NCBI GenBank assembly: GCA_025548565.1
Contig: JAJLPB010000003.1
Span: forward strand, 124,001 to 188,000
DNA length: 64,000 bases
Direction: 5' to 3'
Source: Rugamonas sp. A1-17
GTDB taxonomy: Bacteria; Pseudomonadota; Gammaproteobacteria; Burkholderiales; Burkholderiaceae_D
The notes under the pieces were generated by a model. That model was not told the origin of the DNA. It saw only the letters and a program-made list of their open reading frames with translations, and made no database searches. A program made the position numbers and the translations under genes. This document shows positions 25,860 to 36,212 of the stretch, piece by piece; position 1 is the first letter of the stretch; each line of letters opens with the position of its first letter.

Positions 25860-25965
25860 TTCGGGTCCGTGCGTTGAGTTAGCGGACATTATACCGTGTA
25901 GTATCCCTGACTTGCCGGCATCTGCCCATAGCCCAAACGGCGTACCGGCTATATCGGCGGCCTGA

Positions 25966-26655
25966 TCAGGCCCCCAGTTTTTCCAGGCGGTAGCCGTAAC
26001 TGTAGACCGGCACCAGGCGGAATCCGTTTTCCGGCTTCAATTGCAACTTGTTGCGCACGCGCGAGACGTGGGTGTCCATGGTCCGCGAGGGCACGGCGGT
26101 TTCGCGTATCCACACCGCTTCATGGATGTAGGCGCGCGACAGCGGCCGTCCGATGTTGCGGAAAAATAACAGTGCCAGATAGAACTCTTTGTGGGTCACA
26201 TCCAACACTATGCCGTCCATCAACAAGCGGCCGGGCCGGGTTTCGAACACATATTGACCGAATTGCAATTGTTCGGCGCCGTTCTGGGCCGGGTAGGCGC
26301 GCCGCAACAGTGCTTGTACGCGGGCAACCATTTCACTGCGGCGCAGCGGCTTGATCATGTAATCGTCGGCGCCGGCGGCCAGGCCGGCCACGATATCGTC
26401 CTCGCCCGAGCTGGTGGTGAGGAACAGCACCGGGGCGTTGTCGGGCAGCTTTTCGCGGGCCCGGCGTAACACTTCCGCGCCGCCCAGATCGACCACTTGC
26501 CAGTCGAGAATCAGCATGTCGTAGCTGTCCTTGCGCAGCTGCGCCAGCACGTCCTTGGCACTCTGAAAACTATGGCAGATATGGCCCGCCGAGGTCAGCA
26601 CCTGGCAGATCAGATCGGCCTGGCCGCGGTCATTGTCTAATACGGCGATTCGCAT
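25966..26655 (-). CDS. OmpR/PhoB-family response regulator
   Basis: 229 residues. The receiver has the phospho-acceptor Asp in DMLILDWQ and the conserved Lys in DDYMIKPL. The C-terminal winged helix has [14 protein letters not shown] as recognition segment and [10 protein letters not shown] at the end. No kinase gene is adjacent, so it is an orphan regulator here. The upstream 235 bp, shared with the divergent DUF697-like gene, are AT-rich and hold the promoters. Confidence 0.9.
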   Translation of the reverse strand: MRIAVLDNDRGQADLICQVLTSAGHICHSFQSAKDVLAQLRKDSYDMLILDWQVVDLGGAEVLRRAREKLPDNAPVLFLTTSSGEDDIVAGLAAGADDYMIKPLRRSEMVARVQALLRRAYPAQNGAEQLQFGQYVFETRPGRLLMDGIVLDVTHKEFYLALLFFRNIGRPLSRAYIHEAVWIRETAVPSRTMDTHVSRVRNKLQLKPENGFRLVPVYSYGYRLEKLGA

Positions 26656-26890
26656 ACAACTGCCTGTAGGAAAATGTTAAGGAGAAGTCACTGCAAATAT
26701 AACAGAGATTTACAAAAAAGTTAGCAAAATGGCTAATTATTTTTCTTGAGACACTAATATTTACTCGGAGACAACTCGCTAAAACACTGTGCGCGCTTGC
26801 ACAACCATTACACGGTACACTGGAAAAACGCCGAATTCAATGAAGAAGTTGAAAAAAGGAAAGAAAGTCTAGCCGCAGCCGGGAGCACGC

Positions 26891-27403
26891 ATGGGACTGA
26901 AAAAAGACACAAATTGGACCTTGGTGCCGGGCAACCCCCGCGACATCGAGGCGGTGCGCGAGCGTTGCCGCAAGCTGGTGCGGCGGCGCGCGATGGTGTC
27001 GGCCGGGGTGGCGGCGGTGCCGATACCGGGGCTGGACGTGGTGTCCGACCTGCGCCTGTTCGCGCTGCTGATCGACGATATCAACCACGAGTTCGGCCTG
27101 ACGGCGCAGCAGATCGAGCGCATGCAGCCGAAGTTCCGGCTGATCGCCTACGAGGCCGCTATTGGTGTCGGCGGCATGTTGGTGGGCAAGCTGGTGACGC
27201 GGGAAGTGGTGCTGCAACTGCTGCGCCGCACCGGCATGAAGTCGGTGGCGCGGCAGGCCAGCAAGCTGGTGCCGTTCGCCGGGCAACTGGCCTCGGCCGG
27301 GATCGGCTTCGTGGCCTTCAGCCAGATCGGCTACCAGCACGTGGATGCCTGCGCCAAGGTGGCGCAAGAGCTGGTGACGGCCGGGATCGCCCAGCCGCTC
27401 TGA
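26891..27403 (+). CDS. DUF697/YcjF-like hydrophobic protein
   Basis: 170 residues. It has the block RRRAMVSAGVAAVPIPGLDVVSDLRL, followed by helices with Gly and Ala such as AAIGVGGMLVGKLV and FAGQLASAGIGFVAFSQIGY. This resembles the membrane-associated DUF697 domain often linked to small GTPases or stress proteins. No GTPase domain is present. It abuts the convergent minE stop exactly (27403/27404). The function is unknown; the family call is tentative. Confidence 0.65.
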   Translation: MGLKKDTNWTLVPGNPRDIEAVRERCRKLVRRRAMVSAGVAAVPIPGLDVVSDLRLFALLIDDINHEFGLTAQQIERMQPKFRLIAYEAAIGVGGMLVGKLVTREVVLQLLRRTGMKSVARQASKLVPFAGQLASAGIGFVAFSQIGYQHVDACAKVAQELVTAGIAQPL

Positions 27404-27655
27404 TTACGCGTCCGGCAGCACCACGTTCACGTCCAGCACCTCCAGGTTGCCCTGGCGGTCCAGCGAGATCTTGATGTCGTCGGCGTTGACCTTGGTGTAC
27501 TTCGAGATCACCTCGATCAGCTCCTTGTGCAGCGCCGGCAGGAAGTCCGGACCGCTGCGGCCATTGCGCTCGCGCGCGATGATGATCTGCAACCGCTCCT
27601 TGGCCGCGGTGGCGGTCTTCGGTTTTTGCGGGAACAGGAAAGAAAGCAGGGCCAT
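27404..27655 (-). CDS. minE: Cell division topological specificity factor MinE
   Basis: 83 residues. MinE stimulates MinD ATPase and drives pole-to-pole oscillation that centres the FtsZ ring. The N-terminal amphipathic and anti-MinCD part ([22 protein letters not shown]) and the C-terminal topological domain ([20 protein letters not shown]) are both present. It is the last gene of minCDE, 2 bp after minD. Confidence 0.97.
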   Translation of the reverse strand: MALLSFLFPQKPKTATAAKERLQIIIARERNGRSGPDFLPALHKELIEVISKYTKVNADDIKISLDRQGNLEVLDVNVVLPDA

Positions 27656-27657
27656 GG

Positions 27658-28473
27658 TTACTTGCTCCCGAAAATACGCTGCAGCAGGCCAGGCTTCTCG
27701 TAGTTAGTGAAGCGCAACGGCAGTTCCTGGCCGAGGAAGCGCGACACCACATCTTCGTAGGCTTCCGCAACATCGGTGCCCTTGAAGTGAATCGCCGGAT
27801 TGCCCTGGTTCGACGCGTGCAGCACCGATTCCGATTCCGGAATGATGCCGATCAGTGGAATGCGCAGGATTTCCTGCACATCTTCGTACGACAGCATTTC
27901 GTCCGCTTCCACGCGCTTCGGCGAGTAGCGGGTGATCAGCAGGTGCTCCTTGACCGGCTCGCCGCCGGTCTGGGCGCGGCGCGACTTGGCCTGGATGATG
28001 CCGAGGATGCGGTCCGAATCGCGCACCGACGACACTTCCGGATTAGTGACGATGATGGCCTCGTCGGCGAAGGTCAGCGCCATCAGCGCGCCGTGCTCGA
28101 TACCGGCCGGCGAATCGCAGATGATGTACTCGAAGCCCATGTTGATCAGCTCGTGCAGCACGATTTCCACGCCGTCCTCGGACAGCGCATCCTTGTCGCG
28201 CGTCTGCGACGCCGGCAGGATGAACAGGTTGTCGCAGTGTTTGTCCTTGATCAGGGCCTGGGTCAGCGAGGCCTCCTTGTTGATCACATTGATCAGGTCG
28301 TACACCACGCGGCGTTCGCAGCCCATGATCAGGTCGAGGTTACGCAGGCCGACGTCGAAGTCGATCACCGCGGTTTTATGACCGCGCATGGCCAGGCCGG
28401 TGGAGAAGCTGGCGCTGGAAGTCGTCTTACCGACACCGCCCTTACCGGACGTTACAACAATAATTCTCGCCAC
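27658..28473 (-). CDS. minD: Septum site-determining ATPase MinD
   Basis: 271 residues. The deviant Walker A motif [13 protein letters not shown] lies near the N-terminus ([18 protein letters not shown]), with [16 protein letters not shown] as switch I and [12 protein letters not shown] as switch II. The C-terminal amphipathic membrane-targeting helix ends LLQRIFGSK. It recruits MinC and MinE to the membrane. It is the middle gene of minCDE. Confidence 0.98.
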   Translation of the reverse strand: MARIIVVTSGKGGVGKTTSSASFSTGLAMRGHKTAVIDFDVGLRNLDLIMGCERRVVYDLINVINKEASLTQALIKDKHCDNLFILPASQTRDKDALSEDGVEIVLHELINMGFEYIICDSPAGIEHGALMALTFADEAIIVTNPEVSSVRDSDRILGIIQAKSRRAQTGGEPVKEHLLITRYSPKRVEADEMLSYEDVQEILRIPLIGIIPESESVLHASNQGNPAIHFKGTDVAEAYEDVVSRFLGQELPLRFTNYEKPGLLQRIFGSK

Positions 28474-28501
28474 AAAAAAGTCCTTTTCAGAGAGTTGCTA
28501 G

Positions 28502-29272
28502 TCAAGCGCGGTTTGCAGAATTGACAGATAGTATATCGATTCGGTCGCCGACCAAGCGAATTTGCGCAGGAGAACGCGCGTACTCGGCCGGGAAGCCGTC
28601 TTCAAATGTGCGGTAAACGCCAGCAATCGACACTAACTCCGGCGACATCGTCATGGCGAAGATGCGCGCGTCGCGGTTGCCGGAAGCGCCCGCCAGCGCG
28701 CGGCCGTTGAGCGTGTTGTACACGTGGATGCTGCCGTCGGCGATGATCTCGGCGCCATTGTTGACCACGGCGGTGATGATCAGGTCGCAGCCGCGCGCGT
28801 AAATGCGCTGGCCGGCGCGCACCGGGGTGTCGATGATCATCACGCCGGCGTTGCCGGGGAAGCCTTCGGCCGGCGCGGCCGGGACCGGTGCCGCCGCAGC
28901 AGGCGCCGGCGCGGGCTTGGCGGGCGCGGCCTCCTGCTCGTCGCGCGGCCTGGTCGCGGTTTCGATGCTCAGGCCGTGGGCGGCGATCTCGGCGGCCATG
29001 GACGGCGGCGCGTTGCGCACGGCGACCGGATTCAAGCGGTATTTTTTCAGCAGGGCGATGATGCCGGCCCAGTCGATCGGTGCGCTGCCGGCCGGCAGGG
29101 CGGCGACGTCGATCACGGTCAGGTCGTCTTCGAAGAAATCGGTGGTGCCGCCGGTCATTTCGGCCAGCGCGGCATCGAGGGCCAGGCGGTCCGGCGTGGA
29201 CAGGATGGCGGAGACGGCGACTACGGTGGAAATCTTAATTTCTATGGGCTTTTGAAACAGGCTCTTGGACAT
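28502..29272 (-). CDS. minC: Septum site-determining protein MinC
   Basis: 256 residues. MinC inhibits FtsZ polymerisation when bound to MinD. The N-terminal domain (1 to about 105) is followed by a Pro/Ala-rich linker with EAAPAKPAPAPAAAA. The C-terminal beta-helix domain has PVRAGQRIYARGCDLIITAVVN and GSIHVYNTLNGRALAGASG, the conserved MinC_C block. It is the first gene of minCDE. A 12-bp palindrome lies 15 bp upstream of the start. Confidence 0.96.
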   Translation of the reverse strand: MSKSLFQKPIEIKISTVVAVSAILSTPDRLALDAALAEMTGGTTDFFEDDLTVIDVAALPAGSAPIDWAGIIALLKKYRLNPVAVRNAPPSMAAEIAAHGLSIETATRPRDEQEAAPAKPAPAPAAAAPVPAAPAEGFPGNAGVMIIDTPVRAGQRIYARGCDLIITAVVNNGAEIIADGSIHVYNTLNGRALAGASGNRDARIFAMTMSPELVSIAGVYRTFEDGFPAEYARSPAQIRLVGDRIDILSVNSANRA

Positions 29273-29286
29273 GGGCGACAGTATTA

Positions 29287-29298
29287 GAGGTTAACCTC
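29287..29298. promoter_or_regulatory. Palindrome GAGGTTAACCTC upstream of minC
   Basis: A perfect 12-bp dyad 15 bp before the minC start codon. It could be an operator or a chance palindrome. No bound factor is known to me. Confidence 0.3.
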
Positions 29299-29384
29299 GC
29301 GCGCATGCGCAGGCACGAGCATTTTACTGTGGAAAACGACGGATGGGGAGGGCTGGCGCCGTACCGGGCCAGTAAAAATGCGGG

Positions 29385-29413
29385 ATGGCGGCGGCCCGGC
29401 AGGCCGCCGCCAT
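29385..29413 (-). terminator. Terminator-like hairpin downstream of metE
   Basis: ATGGCGGCGGCC and GGCCGCCGCCAT form a perfect 12-bp stem with a 5-nt loop, 8 bp after the metE stop. On the minus strand a TTTTT run follows after several bases, so it is a plausible but not canonical terminator. Confidence 0.5.
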
Positions 29414-29420
29414 GGGACGG

Positions 29421-31787
29421 TCAGTAGATCGCGTGCTCTTCACGCAGCTGGCGGGCGGCGGCCACCATGTTGCGCAGCGCGGTTTCGGTTTCCGCCCAGC
29501 CGCGCGTTTTCAGTCCGCAATCCGGATTGACCCACAGGTTGGCTGGCGGGATCACCGCGCTGGCCTTGTGCAGCAGCCGCACCATCTCGGCCTGGCCCGG
29601 CACGCGCGGCGAGTGGATGTCGTACACGCCGGGGCCGATCTCGTTCGGATAGCGGAAGCGGCCGAAGCCGTTCAGCAGTTCCATGTCCGAGCGGCTGGTC
29701 TCGATGGTGATGACGTCGGCGTCCATGGCGGCGATCTGCGGCAGGATATCGTTGAACTCGGCGTAGCACATGTGGGTGTGGATCTGCGTGCCGTCGGCCG
29801 CCGCGCTGGCCGACACGCGGAAGGCGCGCGTGGCCCAGTCCAGGTACTCGTCCCAGCGGCCCCGGCGCAGCGGCAAGCCTTCGCGCACGGCCGGCTCGTC
29901 GATCTGGATGATGCCGATGCCGGCCCGCTCCAGGTCGGCCACCTCGTCGCGGATCGCCAGCGCGATCTGCAGCGCGGTGCGGGCGCGCGGCTGGTCGTCG
30001 CGCACGAAGGACCATTGCAGGATGGTGATGGGGCCGGTCAGCATGCCCTTCATCGGCTTGCCGGTCAGGCTTTGCGCGTGCGCGGTCCAGTCCACCGTCA
30101 TGGCTTTCGGGCGGCTGACGTCGCCGTAGATGACGGGCGGCTTGACGCAGCGCGAGCCGTACGATTGCACCCAGCCCAGCTGCGTGAAGACGAAGCCGTC
30201 CAGCTGCTCGCCGAAATATTCGACCATGTCGTTGCGCTCGGCCTCGCCGTGGACCAGCACGTCCAGGCCGAGGTCTTCCTGGCGGCGCACGGCGTCGGCG
30301 ATTTCCTCGCGCATCCTGGCCTCGTAGTCGCCGGCGTTCAGCTCACCGCGCTTGAAGGCTGCGCGGGCGGCGCGGATGGCGGCCGTCTGCGGGAAGGAGC
30401 CGATGGTGGTGGTCGGGAAGTCGGGCAGCTTGAAGCGTGCGCGTTGCTCGGCCTGGCGCTGGGCGAATGGCGAGCGGCGCTGGTCGGCGTTGGCCGGCAG
30501 GGCGGCGATGCGTTCGCGCACGGCCTGCTGGTGCACGCGCGGGCTGGCGCGGCGGCTGGCGATGGCGGCGCGCGAAGCGTCCAGCGCGTTGACGGTGGCG
30601 GCGTCGTGGTGGCCTTGCAGCGCCTGCTTGAGCACGTACAACTCGTCCAGTTTTTCAGTGGCGAAAGCCAGCCATGATCTGATTTCCTGGTCGAGCTCGG
30701 TTTCGGCGGCCAGGCTGAACGGCACATGCAGCAGCGAGCATGACGTCGACAACCACAGCTTGCCGCCGCGTTTGTCCGCGATGGGCGCCAGCGTGGCCAG
30801 CGCCGCGTCGAGGTCGGTGCGCCAGATGTTGCGGCCATCGACGATGCCCACCGACAGCACCTTGTGCACCGGCAGCCAGTCGGCGATGCTGGTCAGTTCA
30901 TGCGGCGCGCGCACGCCATCCACGTGCAGGCCGGCCACCGGCAAGCGGCAGGCCAGGCTCAGGTTTTCCTCCAGCGGCGAGAAATACGTGGCCAGCAGCA
31001 GCGGCACGCCGACCTGGTTCAACTGCCAGTAGCTGTTTTCAAACGCGCCGCGCCATGGCGACGGCAGGTCGAGGCCGAGGATGGGCTCGTCGATCTGCAC
31101 CCATTGCACACCTTGCGCCTTCAGGCGGTCCAGCACCTGGCCGTAGACCGGCAGCAGCTGGTCCAGCAAGCCCAGGCGATCGAGGCCGGCATCCTTGGCC
31201 TTGCCCAGCCACAGGAAGCTCAGCGGCCCCAGCAGCACGGCCTTGACCGCGTGGCCCAGCGCCTGCGCCTCCGCCACTTCGTCGAACAGGCGCTCACAGG
31301 CCAGCGAGAAGGCGGTCTCCGCCGTGAACTCCGGCACCAGGTAGTGGTAGTTGGTGTCGAACCACTTGGTCATTTCCAGCGCGGCCGAGGCGTGCGGCTG
31401 GCCGTCGTCGTGCGAATGGTCGTGGCCGCAGGCGGACGGTTCGTGCTTATTGTGATGATCGCCGTCGCCGCGCGCCATGGCGAAGTAGCGGCTCAGCTGC
31501 GATTGTCCGGCCGTGAAGCGGTAGCGGGCCGGCTCGCAGCCCAGCAGCTGGATGTGGTTGGCGACCTGGTCGTAGAAGGCGAAATCGCCGACGGTGACGA
31601 AATCCAGCCCGGCCTGCTGTTGCAGGGCCCAGTGGCGCGCGCGCAGGTCGCGGCCTACCGTTTCCAGCCCGGCGTCCGGCAGCTCACCGCGCCAGTTGGC
31701 TTCCAGCGCGAACTTCAGCTCGCGCGCCGCGCCGATGCGCGGAAAGCCGGGAATGTGGCTCTGGATGGGTTTATTCGATGTTGTCAT
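29421..31787 (-). CDS. metE: Cobalamin-independent methionine synthase
   Basis: 788 residues. It transfers a methyl group from methyltetrahydropteroyl-triglutamate to homocysteine. The C-terminal catalytic barrel has the zinc ligands in [10 protein letters not shown] and [11 protein letters not shown], and the N-terminus is [19 protein letters not shown]. Residues about 109-133 contain an unusual His-rich insert (7 His, 1 Cys) between RYFAMARG and [11 protein letters not shown], where relatives have a short Ala/Pro loop. ATG-31787 is used; the frame is open upstream to 31850 but unconserved. It is divergent from metR, its expected activator. Confidence 0.96.
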   Translation of the reverse strand: MTTSNKPIQSHIPGFPRIGAARELKFALEANWRGELPDAGLETVGRDLRARHWALQQQAGLDFVTVGDFAFYDQVANHIQLLGCEPARYRFTAGQSQLSRYFAMARGDGDHHNKHEPSACGHDHSHDDGQPHASAALEMTKWFDTNYHYLVPEFTAETAFSLACERLFDEVAEAQALGHAVKAVLLGPLSFLWLGKAKDAGLDRLGLLDQLLPVYGQVLDRLKAQGVQWVQIDEPILGLDLPSPWRGAFENSYWQLNQVGVPLLLATYFSPLEENLSLACRLPVAGLHVDGVRAPHELTSIADWLPVHKVLSVGIVDGRNIWRTDLDAALATLAPIADKRGGKLWLSTSCSLLHVPFSLAAETELDQEIRSWLAFATEKLDELYVLKQALQGHHDAATVNALDASRAAIASRRASPRVHQQAVRERIAALPANADQRRSPFAQRQAEQRARFKLPDFPTTTIGSFPQTAAIRAARAAFKRGELNAGDYEARMREEIADAVRRQEDLGLDVLVHGEAERNDMVEYFGEQLDGFVFTQLGWVQSYGSRCVKPPVIYGDVSRPKAMTVDWTAHAQSLTGKPMKGMLTGPITILQWSFVRDDQPRARTALQIALAIRDEVADLERAGIGIIQIDEPAVREGLPLRRGRWDEYLDWATRAFRVSASAAADGTQIHTHMCYAEFNDILPQIAAMDADVITIETSRSDMELLNGFGRFRYPNEIGPGVYDIHSPRVPGQAEMVRLLHKASAVIPPANLWVNPDCGLKTRGWAETETALRNMVAAARQLREEHAIY

Positions 31788-31841
31788 TTTGATGTCATCC
31801 GCATTTAATATTGGTGATATAAAGTGTGCGGCAATCCGGTC

Positions 31842-31847
31842 TATAAT
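31842..31847 (+). promoter_or_regulatory. Candidate -10 element of metR
   Basis: TATAAT in the 106-bp metE-metR spacer, 47 bp before the metR ATG. No well-spaced -35 is evident, as expected for an activator-controlled or autoregulated LysR gene. Confidence 0.35.
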
Positions 31848-31893
31848 CAAAACGAAAGATTTTGCGGCTTCACATGAAAAAATTTAATAGACC

Positions 31894-32802
31894 ATGCTAG
31901 AGATACGTCACCTGCGCACCCTGAGTGCCCTCCGCTCCGCCGGCAGCCTGGTCCGGGCCGCGCAACTGTTGAACCTGACGCAGTCGGCCCTGTCGCACCA
32001 GATCAAATTGCTGGAAGATCGCTACGGCGGGCCGCTTTTTGAGCGAAAATCCGTGCCGATCGGGTTTACCGCCACCGGCGCCCGGCTGCTCAAGCTGGCC
32101 GATCTGCTGCTGCCGGAAATCGAGGCGGCCGAGCGCGAAGTGGCGCGCCTGACCCAGGGCGACACCGGCCAGCTGCGCGTGGTACTTGAATGCCATACCT
32201 GCTTCGACTGGCTGATGCCGGTGATGGATGAATTCCGCAAACGCTGGCCGGACGTCGAGATCGACCTGGTCTCGGGCTTCCACAGCGAGCCGGCCGAGCT
32301 GCTGCGCAGCGGCGCCGCCGACCTGGTGATCGGCTCGCACTACGGCCCGGAGTTCGCCACCTTCCCGCTGTTCCGTTTTGAAATCCTGGTGGTGATGGCG
32401 CAGAAACACCGGCTGGCGGCCCAGCGCCGCCTGCTGGCCGCCGATTTCGAGGGCGAGACGCTGATCACCTACCCGGTGCCGGAAACCCGCATCGACCTGA
32501 TCCGCGAAGTGCTGCAGCCGGCCCACATCCACTACGAGCGCCGCACCGCCGAGCTGACGGTGGCGGTGCTGCAGCTGGTGGCCAGCCGCCGCGGCATCGC
32601 CGCGCTGCCGAACTGGGCGATCAAGAATTATGTCGACTACGACTACGTGATCGCCAGGCCGGTCGGTGAGCATGGCCTGTGGAGCGACCTGTTCGTTTCC
32701 GTCCCCGAGGCGCAGAAACAGAAGGCCTACGTGCTCGACTTCGTCAACGTGATACGCGAACAGTGCGCCAGCACCCTGGACGGTATCAGATTATTATCGT
32801 GA
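31894..32802 (+). CDS. metR: LysR-type transcriptional regulator MetR
   Basis: 302 residues. The N-terminal HTH is GSLVRAAQLLNLTQSALSHQIKLLE, and the effector domain begins near LRVVLECHTCFDWLMP, a stretch typical of MetR, which binds homocysteine. The gene is divergent from metE across 106 bp, the classic arrangement in which MetR activates metE. The start ATG-31894 gives the standard MLEIRHLRTL N-terminus. Confidence 0.92.
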   Translation: MLEIRHLRTLSALRSAGSLVRAAQLLNLTQSALSHQIKLLEDRYGGPLFERKSVPIGFTATGARLLKLADLLLPEIEAAEREVARLTQGDTGQLRVVLECHTCFDWLMPVMDEFRKRWPDVEIDLVSGFHSEPAELLRSGAADLVIGSHYGPEFATFPLFRFEILVVMAQKHRLAAQRRLLAADFEGETLITYPVPETRIDLIREVLQPAHIHYERRTAELTVAVLQLVASRRGIAALPNWAIKNYVDYDYVIARPVGEHGLWSDLFVSVPEAQKQKAYVLDFVNVIREQCASTLDGIRLLS

Positions 32803-32832
32803 CTTATTGACACTGTTTCTTCAAAATGATTG

Positions 32833-32864
32833 CGTGGCATTTGATGAATGTCAAAGATGCCACG
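32833..32864. other. Inverted repeat downstream of metR
   Basis: CGTGGCAT (32833-32840) pairs with ATGCCACG (32857-32864), extended internally by TTGA/TCAA. No T-run follows. It lies in the 261-bp gap between metR and phaA, which holds no credible gene, and may mark the end of the metR transcript. Confidence 0.35.
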
Positions 32865-33063
32865 ATGTGCGACGCTTACGATGGGTCCCCACCGAGCACT
32901 GATCGTTGGCACGGATGCTGCTAGAGAAATCCCGTCACCCTCGGGAAAGTTCTCGCGGCGACGCACAATCGAAACCCAGCACGGCCTCGCCGTCGAAGCG
33001 TATTATCGAAGTTCGCGTTGTTGCTAAACTAAGCCGGCCCCGGCCGGCGCATTGGAGAGTCAA

Positions 33064-34242
33064 ATGGATGAAGTAGTTATCGTGGCCGCTGGCCGTACCG
33101 GTGTCGGCAAATTCGGCGGCAGCCTGGCGAAGACGCCGGCTTCCGAACTGGGCGCACACGTGATCAAGGGTCTGCTGGCCAAGACCGGTATCGATCCCAA
33201 CCTGATCAGCGAAGCCATCCTCGGCCAGGTGCTGACCGCCGGCGTCGGCCAGAATCCGGCGCGCCAGGCCGTCATCAAGTCCGGCCTGCCGAACACCATT
33301 CCAGGTTTCACCATTAACCACGTGTGCGGCAGCGGCCTGAAGGCCACCCACCTGGCGGCCCAGGCCATCAAGGCGGGCGATGCCGAGATCATCATCGCCG
33401 GCGGCCAGGAAAACATGAGCGCCTCGCCGCACGTGATGAACGGTTCGCGCGACGGCTTCCGCATGGGCGACTTCAAAATGGTCGACTCCATGATCGTCGA
33501 CGGCTTGTGGGACGCCTACAACCAGTACCACATGGGCACCACCGCCGAGAACGTCGCGAAGAAATACGAGATTTCCCGCACCGAGCAGGACGAGTTCGCG
33601 CTGAACTCGCAGCTGAAGGCGGAAGCCGCGCAAAAGGCCGGCAAGTTCAAGGATGAGATCCTGCCGCTGGAAATCGTCCAGAAAAAAGGCAGCATCGTGT
33701 TCGACACCGATGAATACGTCAAACCAGGCTCGACCATCGAAGCGCTGGCCGGCCTGCGTCCCGCCTTCGCCAAGGACGGCACCGTCACCGCCGGCAATGC
33801 CTCCGGCCTGAACGACGGCGCCGCCGCCGTCATCATGATGTCCGCCACCAAGGCCAAGGAGCTGGGCCTGCCGGTGCTGGCCAAGGTCAAGGCCTACGCC
33901 TCGTCCGGCCTGGACCCGGCCTTCATGGGCATGGGCCCGGTCTCGGCCACCAAGCTGTGCCTGAAAAAGGCCGGCTGGACTCCGGACGACCTGGACCTGA
34001 TGGAAATCAACGAAGCCTTCGCCGCCCAGGCCGTGGCCGTGAACAAGGAAATGGGCTGGGACACCAGCAAGATCAACGTGAACGGCGGCGCCATCGCCAT
34101 CGGTCACCCGATCGGTGCATCCGGCGCCCGCATCCTGGTCACGCTGATTCACGAAATGGTGCGCCGCGACGCCAAGAAGGGCCTGGCCTCGCTGTGCATC
34201 GGCGGCGGCATGGGCGTGGCGCTGGCGATCGAACGCGCCTGA
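33064..34242 (+). CDS. phaA: Acetyl-CoA acetyltransferase (beta-ketothiolase)
   Basis: 392 residues. It condenses two acetyl-CoA to acetoacetyl-CoA. The acyl-accepting Cys is in [10 protein letters not shown], the His in [18 protein letters not shown], and the second Cys in [14 protein letters not shown]-33064 has GGAGAG 5-6 nt upstream; an in-frame TTG at 33052 lies in that site. It is followed 102 bp later by the acetoacetyl-CoA reductase gene, so the pair supplies 3-hydroxybutyryl-CoA for polyhydroxybutyrate. No synthase gene phaC is present in the window. Confidence 0.93.
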   Translation: MDEVVIVAAGRTGVGKFGGSLAKTPASELGAHVIKGLLAKTGIDPNLISEAILGQVLTAGVGQNPARQAVIKSGLPNTIPGFTINHVCGSGLKATHLAAQAIKAGDAEIIIAGGQENMSASPHVMNGSRDGFRMGDFKMVDSMIVDGLWDAYNQYHMGTTAENVAKKYEISRTEQDEFALNSQLKAEAAQKAGKFKDEILPLEIVQKKGSIVFDTDEYVKPGSTIEALAGLRPAFAKDGTVTAGNASGLNDGAAAVIMMSATKAKELGLPVLAKVKAYASSGLDPAFMGMGPVSATKLCLKKAGWTPDDLDLMEINEAFAAQAVAVNKEMGWDTSKINVNGGAIAIGHPIGASGARILVTLIHEMVRRDAKKGLASLCIGGGMGVALAIERA

Positions 34243-34344
34243 ACACTGTCCTGATTTGTAGCATCCGCAGCAGCAGTGCCGCGCCGGGCGGGTCCCGGCG
34301 CGGTGTCAGACGATTTTTGGTGTCAATTTAAGAGGGGACGAAAA

Positions 34345-35085
34345 ATGGCAAGAGTTGCATTAGTAACCGGCGGCATGGGTGGCTTGGGCGAGGCAGTGTG
34401 TTTCAAACTGTCGGCACTGGGCTATATCGTAGTCACCACGTATTCCCCTGGCAATCCGAAGGTCGAGCAATGGCTCGCCACTACCCGCGACCAGGGCTTT
34501 AATTTCCGCGCATACCCATGCGACGTGTCCGATTACGATTCGGCCCAGGCGTGCGTCGCCGCGATCGTCAAAGATATCGGTCCGATCGACGTGCTGGTGA
34601 ACAACGCCGGCATCACCCGCGACATGACCTTCAAGAAGATGGACAAGCCGAACTGGGACGCCGTCATGGCCACCAATCTGGATTCCGTGTTCAACATGAC
34701 CAAGCCGGTATGCGACGGCATGGTGGAACGCGGCTGGGGCCGCATCATCAATATTTCGTCGGTCAACGGCCAGAAGGGCGCCTTCGGCCAGACCAACTAT
34801 TCGGCCGCCAAGGCCGGCATGCACGGTTTCACCAAGGCGCTGGCGTTGGAAGTGGCGCGCAAGGGCGTGACCGTCAACACCATCTCGCCCGGTTACATCG
34901 GCACCAAGATGGTGATGGAGATTCCGCAGGAAGTGCTCGATACCAAGATCATTCCGCAGATTCCGATGGCCCGCCTGGGCAAGCCGGAAGAAGTGGCGGG
35001 CCTGGTCGCCTACTTGTCGTCGGACGAGGCGGCCTTCGTCACCGGCGCCAATATCGCCATCAACGGCGGCCAGCACATGTCCTGA
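34345..35085 (+). CDS. phaB: Acetoacetyl-CoA reductase
   Basis: 246 residues, short-chain dehydrogenase/reductase. The nucleotide-binding motif is VTGGMGGLGEAV, with NNAG in VLVNNAGITRD, and the catalytic Ser in NISSVNGQKG and YSAAK tetrad. SPGYIGTKMV is typical of PhaB. It uses NADPH to make (R)-3-hydroxybutyryl-CoA. ATG-34345 is preceded by AGAGGGGA. It is paired with phaA and closed by a strong terminator at 35109-35140. Confidence 0.95.
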   Translation: MARVALVTGGMGGLGEAVCFKLSALGYIVVTTYSPGNPKVEQWLATTRDQGFNFRAYPCDVSDYDSAQACVAAIVKDIGPIDVLVNNAGITRDMTFKKMDKPNWDAVMATNLDSVFNMTKPVCDGMVERGWGRIINISSVNGQKGAFGQTNYSAAKAGMHGFTKALALEVARKGVTVNTISPGYIGTKMVMEIPQEVLDTKIIPQIPMARLGKPEEVAGLVAYLSSDEAAFVTGANIAINGGQHMS

Positions 35086-35108
35086 GCGGCGTGTTGCTGT
35101 AGCCCCGG

Positions 35109-35140
35109 GCCAGGATCGTTCGCGATCCTGGCTTTTTTTT
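35109..35140 (+). terminator. Rho-independent terminator of phaA-phaB
   Basis: GCCAGGATCG and CGATCCTGGC form a perfect 10-bp stem around a TTCG tetraloop, followed by eight T. Confidence 0.95.
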
Positions 35141-35174
35141 CGTACAATCTGCTATCGATGCTTAAAGGATAGCC

Positions 35175-36131
35175 ATGTTCGACCCGACCTCGCCCCTGTT
35201 TCCGCCCGTCCTGCCGTCGCGCCACGGCATGCTGGCGGTCGACGACCTGCACACCATCTACTGGGAAGAGGTCGGCAATCCGCAGGGCATACCGGTGGTG
35301 TTCCTGCATGGCGGGCCGGGCGCCGGCCTGTCGCCGCAGCACCGCCGCTTCTTCGATCCGGAGCAGTACCGCGTGATCCTGTTCGACCAGCGCGGCGCCG
35401 GCAAGTCGCTGCCGCTAGGCGAATGCCGCAACAACACCACCGAGCTGCTGATCGCGGACATCGAGCGCCTGCGCGCCATGTTCGGCATCGAGCAGTGGCT
35501 GGTGTTCGGCGGCTCGTGGGGCTCGACGCTGGCGCTGGCCTATGGCCAGGCGCATCCCGAGCGCTGCCTGGGCTTCATCCTGCGCGGCATCTTCCTGTGC
35601 ACGCAGGCCGAAATCGACTGGTTCCTGCACGGCGCCCAGTGGTTCCATCCCGAGGTGCACGCCGAATTCGTCGCGCCTATCCCGCCGGCCGAGCGCGGCA
35701 ACCTGCTGCAGGCCTACGTCGACCGCATCATGAACGACGACCCGGCCATCCACTGGCCGGCGGTGCGCGCCTGGAGCCGCTTCGAGGGACGCCGCGTGTT
35801 CCTGATGCCGCAGGCCGAGGATCCGCCGTCCGACACGCTGGACCTGGGCGTGGGCCGGCTCGAATCGCACTACATGGCCAACCTGGGCTTCTTCAGCGAG
35901 GACCAGCTGCTGCGCAACGTCGGCCGCATCGCCCATCTGCCGGCGATGATCGTGCAGGGCCGCTACGACGTGATCTGCCCGCCGGTGTCGGCCTGGCGCC
36001 TGCACCAGGCCTGGCCAGGATCGCTGCTCACCATGGTGCCGGACGCCGGCCATGGCGCGATGGAGAAGGGCATCTCGCGCGCGCTGGTGGGCGCCACCGA
36101 ACAGTTCAAGCGGACCCGCGGATTCGCCTGA
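35175..36131 (+). CDS. pip: Proline iminopeptidase (peptidase S33)
   Basis: 318 residues, alpha/beta-hydrolase fold. It removes N-terminal proline from peptides. The oxyanion HGGPGAG motif, FDQRGAGKS, and the nucleophile elbow FGGSWGSTLAL are diagnostic. The late Asp (GRYDVICPP) and His (DAGHGAMEKG) complete the triad. It is cytoplasmic, with no signal peptide. It follows the phaB terminator, so it has its own promoter. Confidence 0.93.
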   Translation: MFDPTSPLFPPVLPSRHGMLAVDDLHTIYWEEVGNPQGIPVVFLHGGPGAGLSPQHRRFFDPEQYRVILFDQRGAGKSLPLGECRNNTTELLIADIERLRAMFGIEQWLVFGGSWGSTLALAYGQAHPERCLGFILRGIFLCTQAEIDWFLHGAQWFHPEVHAEFVAPIPPAERGNLLQAYVDRIMNDDPAIHWPAVRAWSRFEGRRVFLMPQAEDPPSDTLDLGVGRLESHYMANLGFFSEDQLLRNVGRIAHLPAMIVQGRYDVICPPVSAWRLHQAWPGSLLTMVPDAGHGAMEKGISRALVGATEQFKRTRGFA

Positions 36132-36212
36132 GCCGGCACGGAATCGGCCCGGAATTGGGGGACACCCGGCGCGGGCTGATACACTATCGATAATTCCAGT
36201 TTCTACTCATCC

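Noticed and set aside
31788..31893. MetR operator (TGAA-N5-TTCA) in the metE-metR spacer
   Set aside because: The only nearby match is TTCA-CA-TGAA, which has the half sites in the wrong order and spacing, so no MetR site is claimed.
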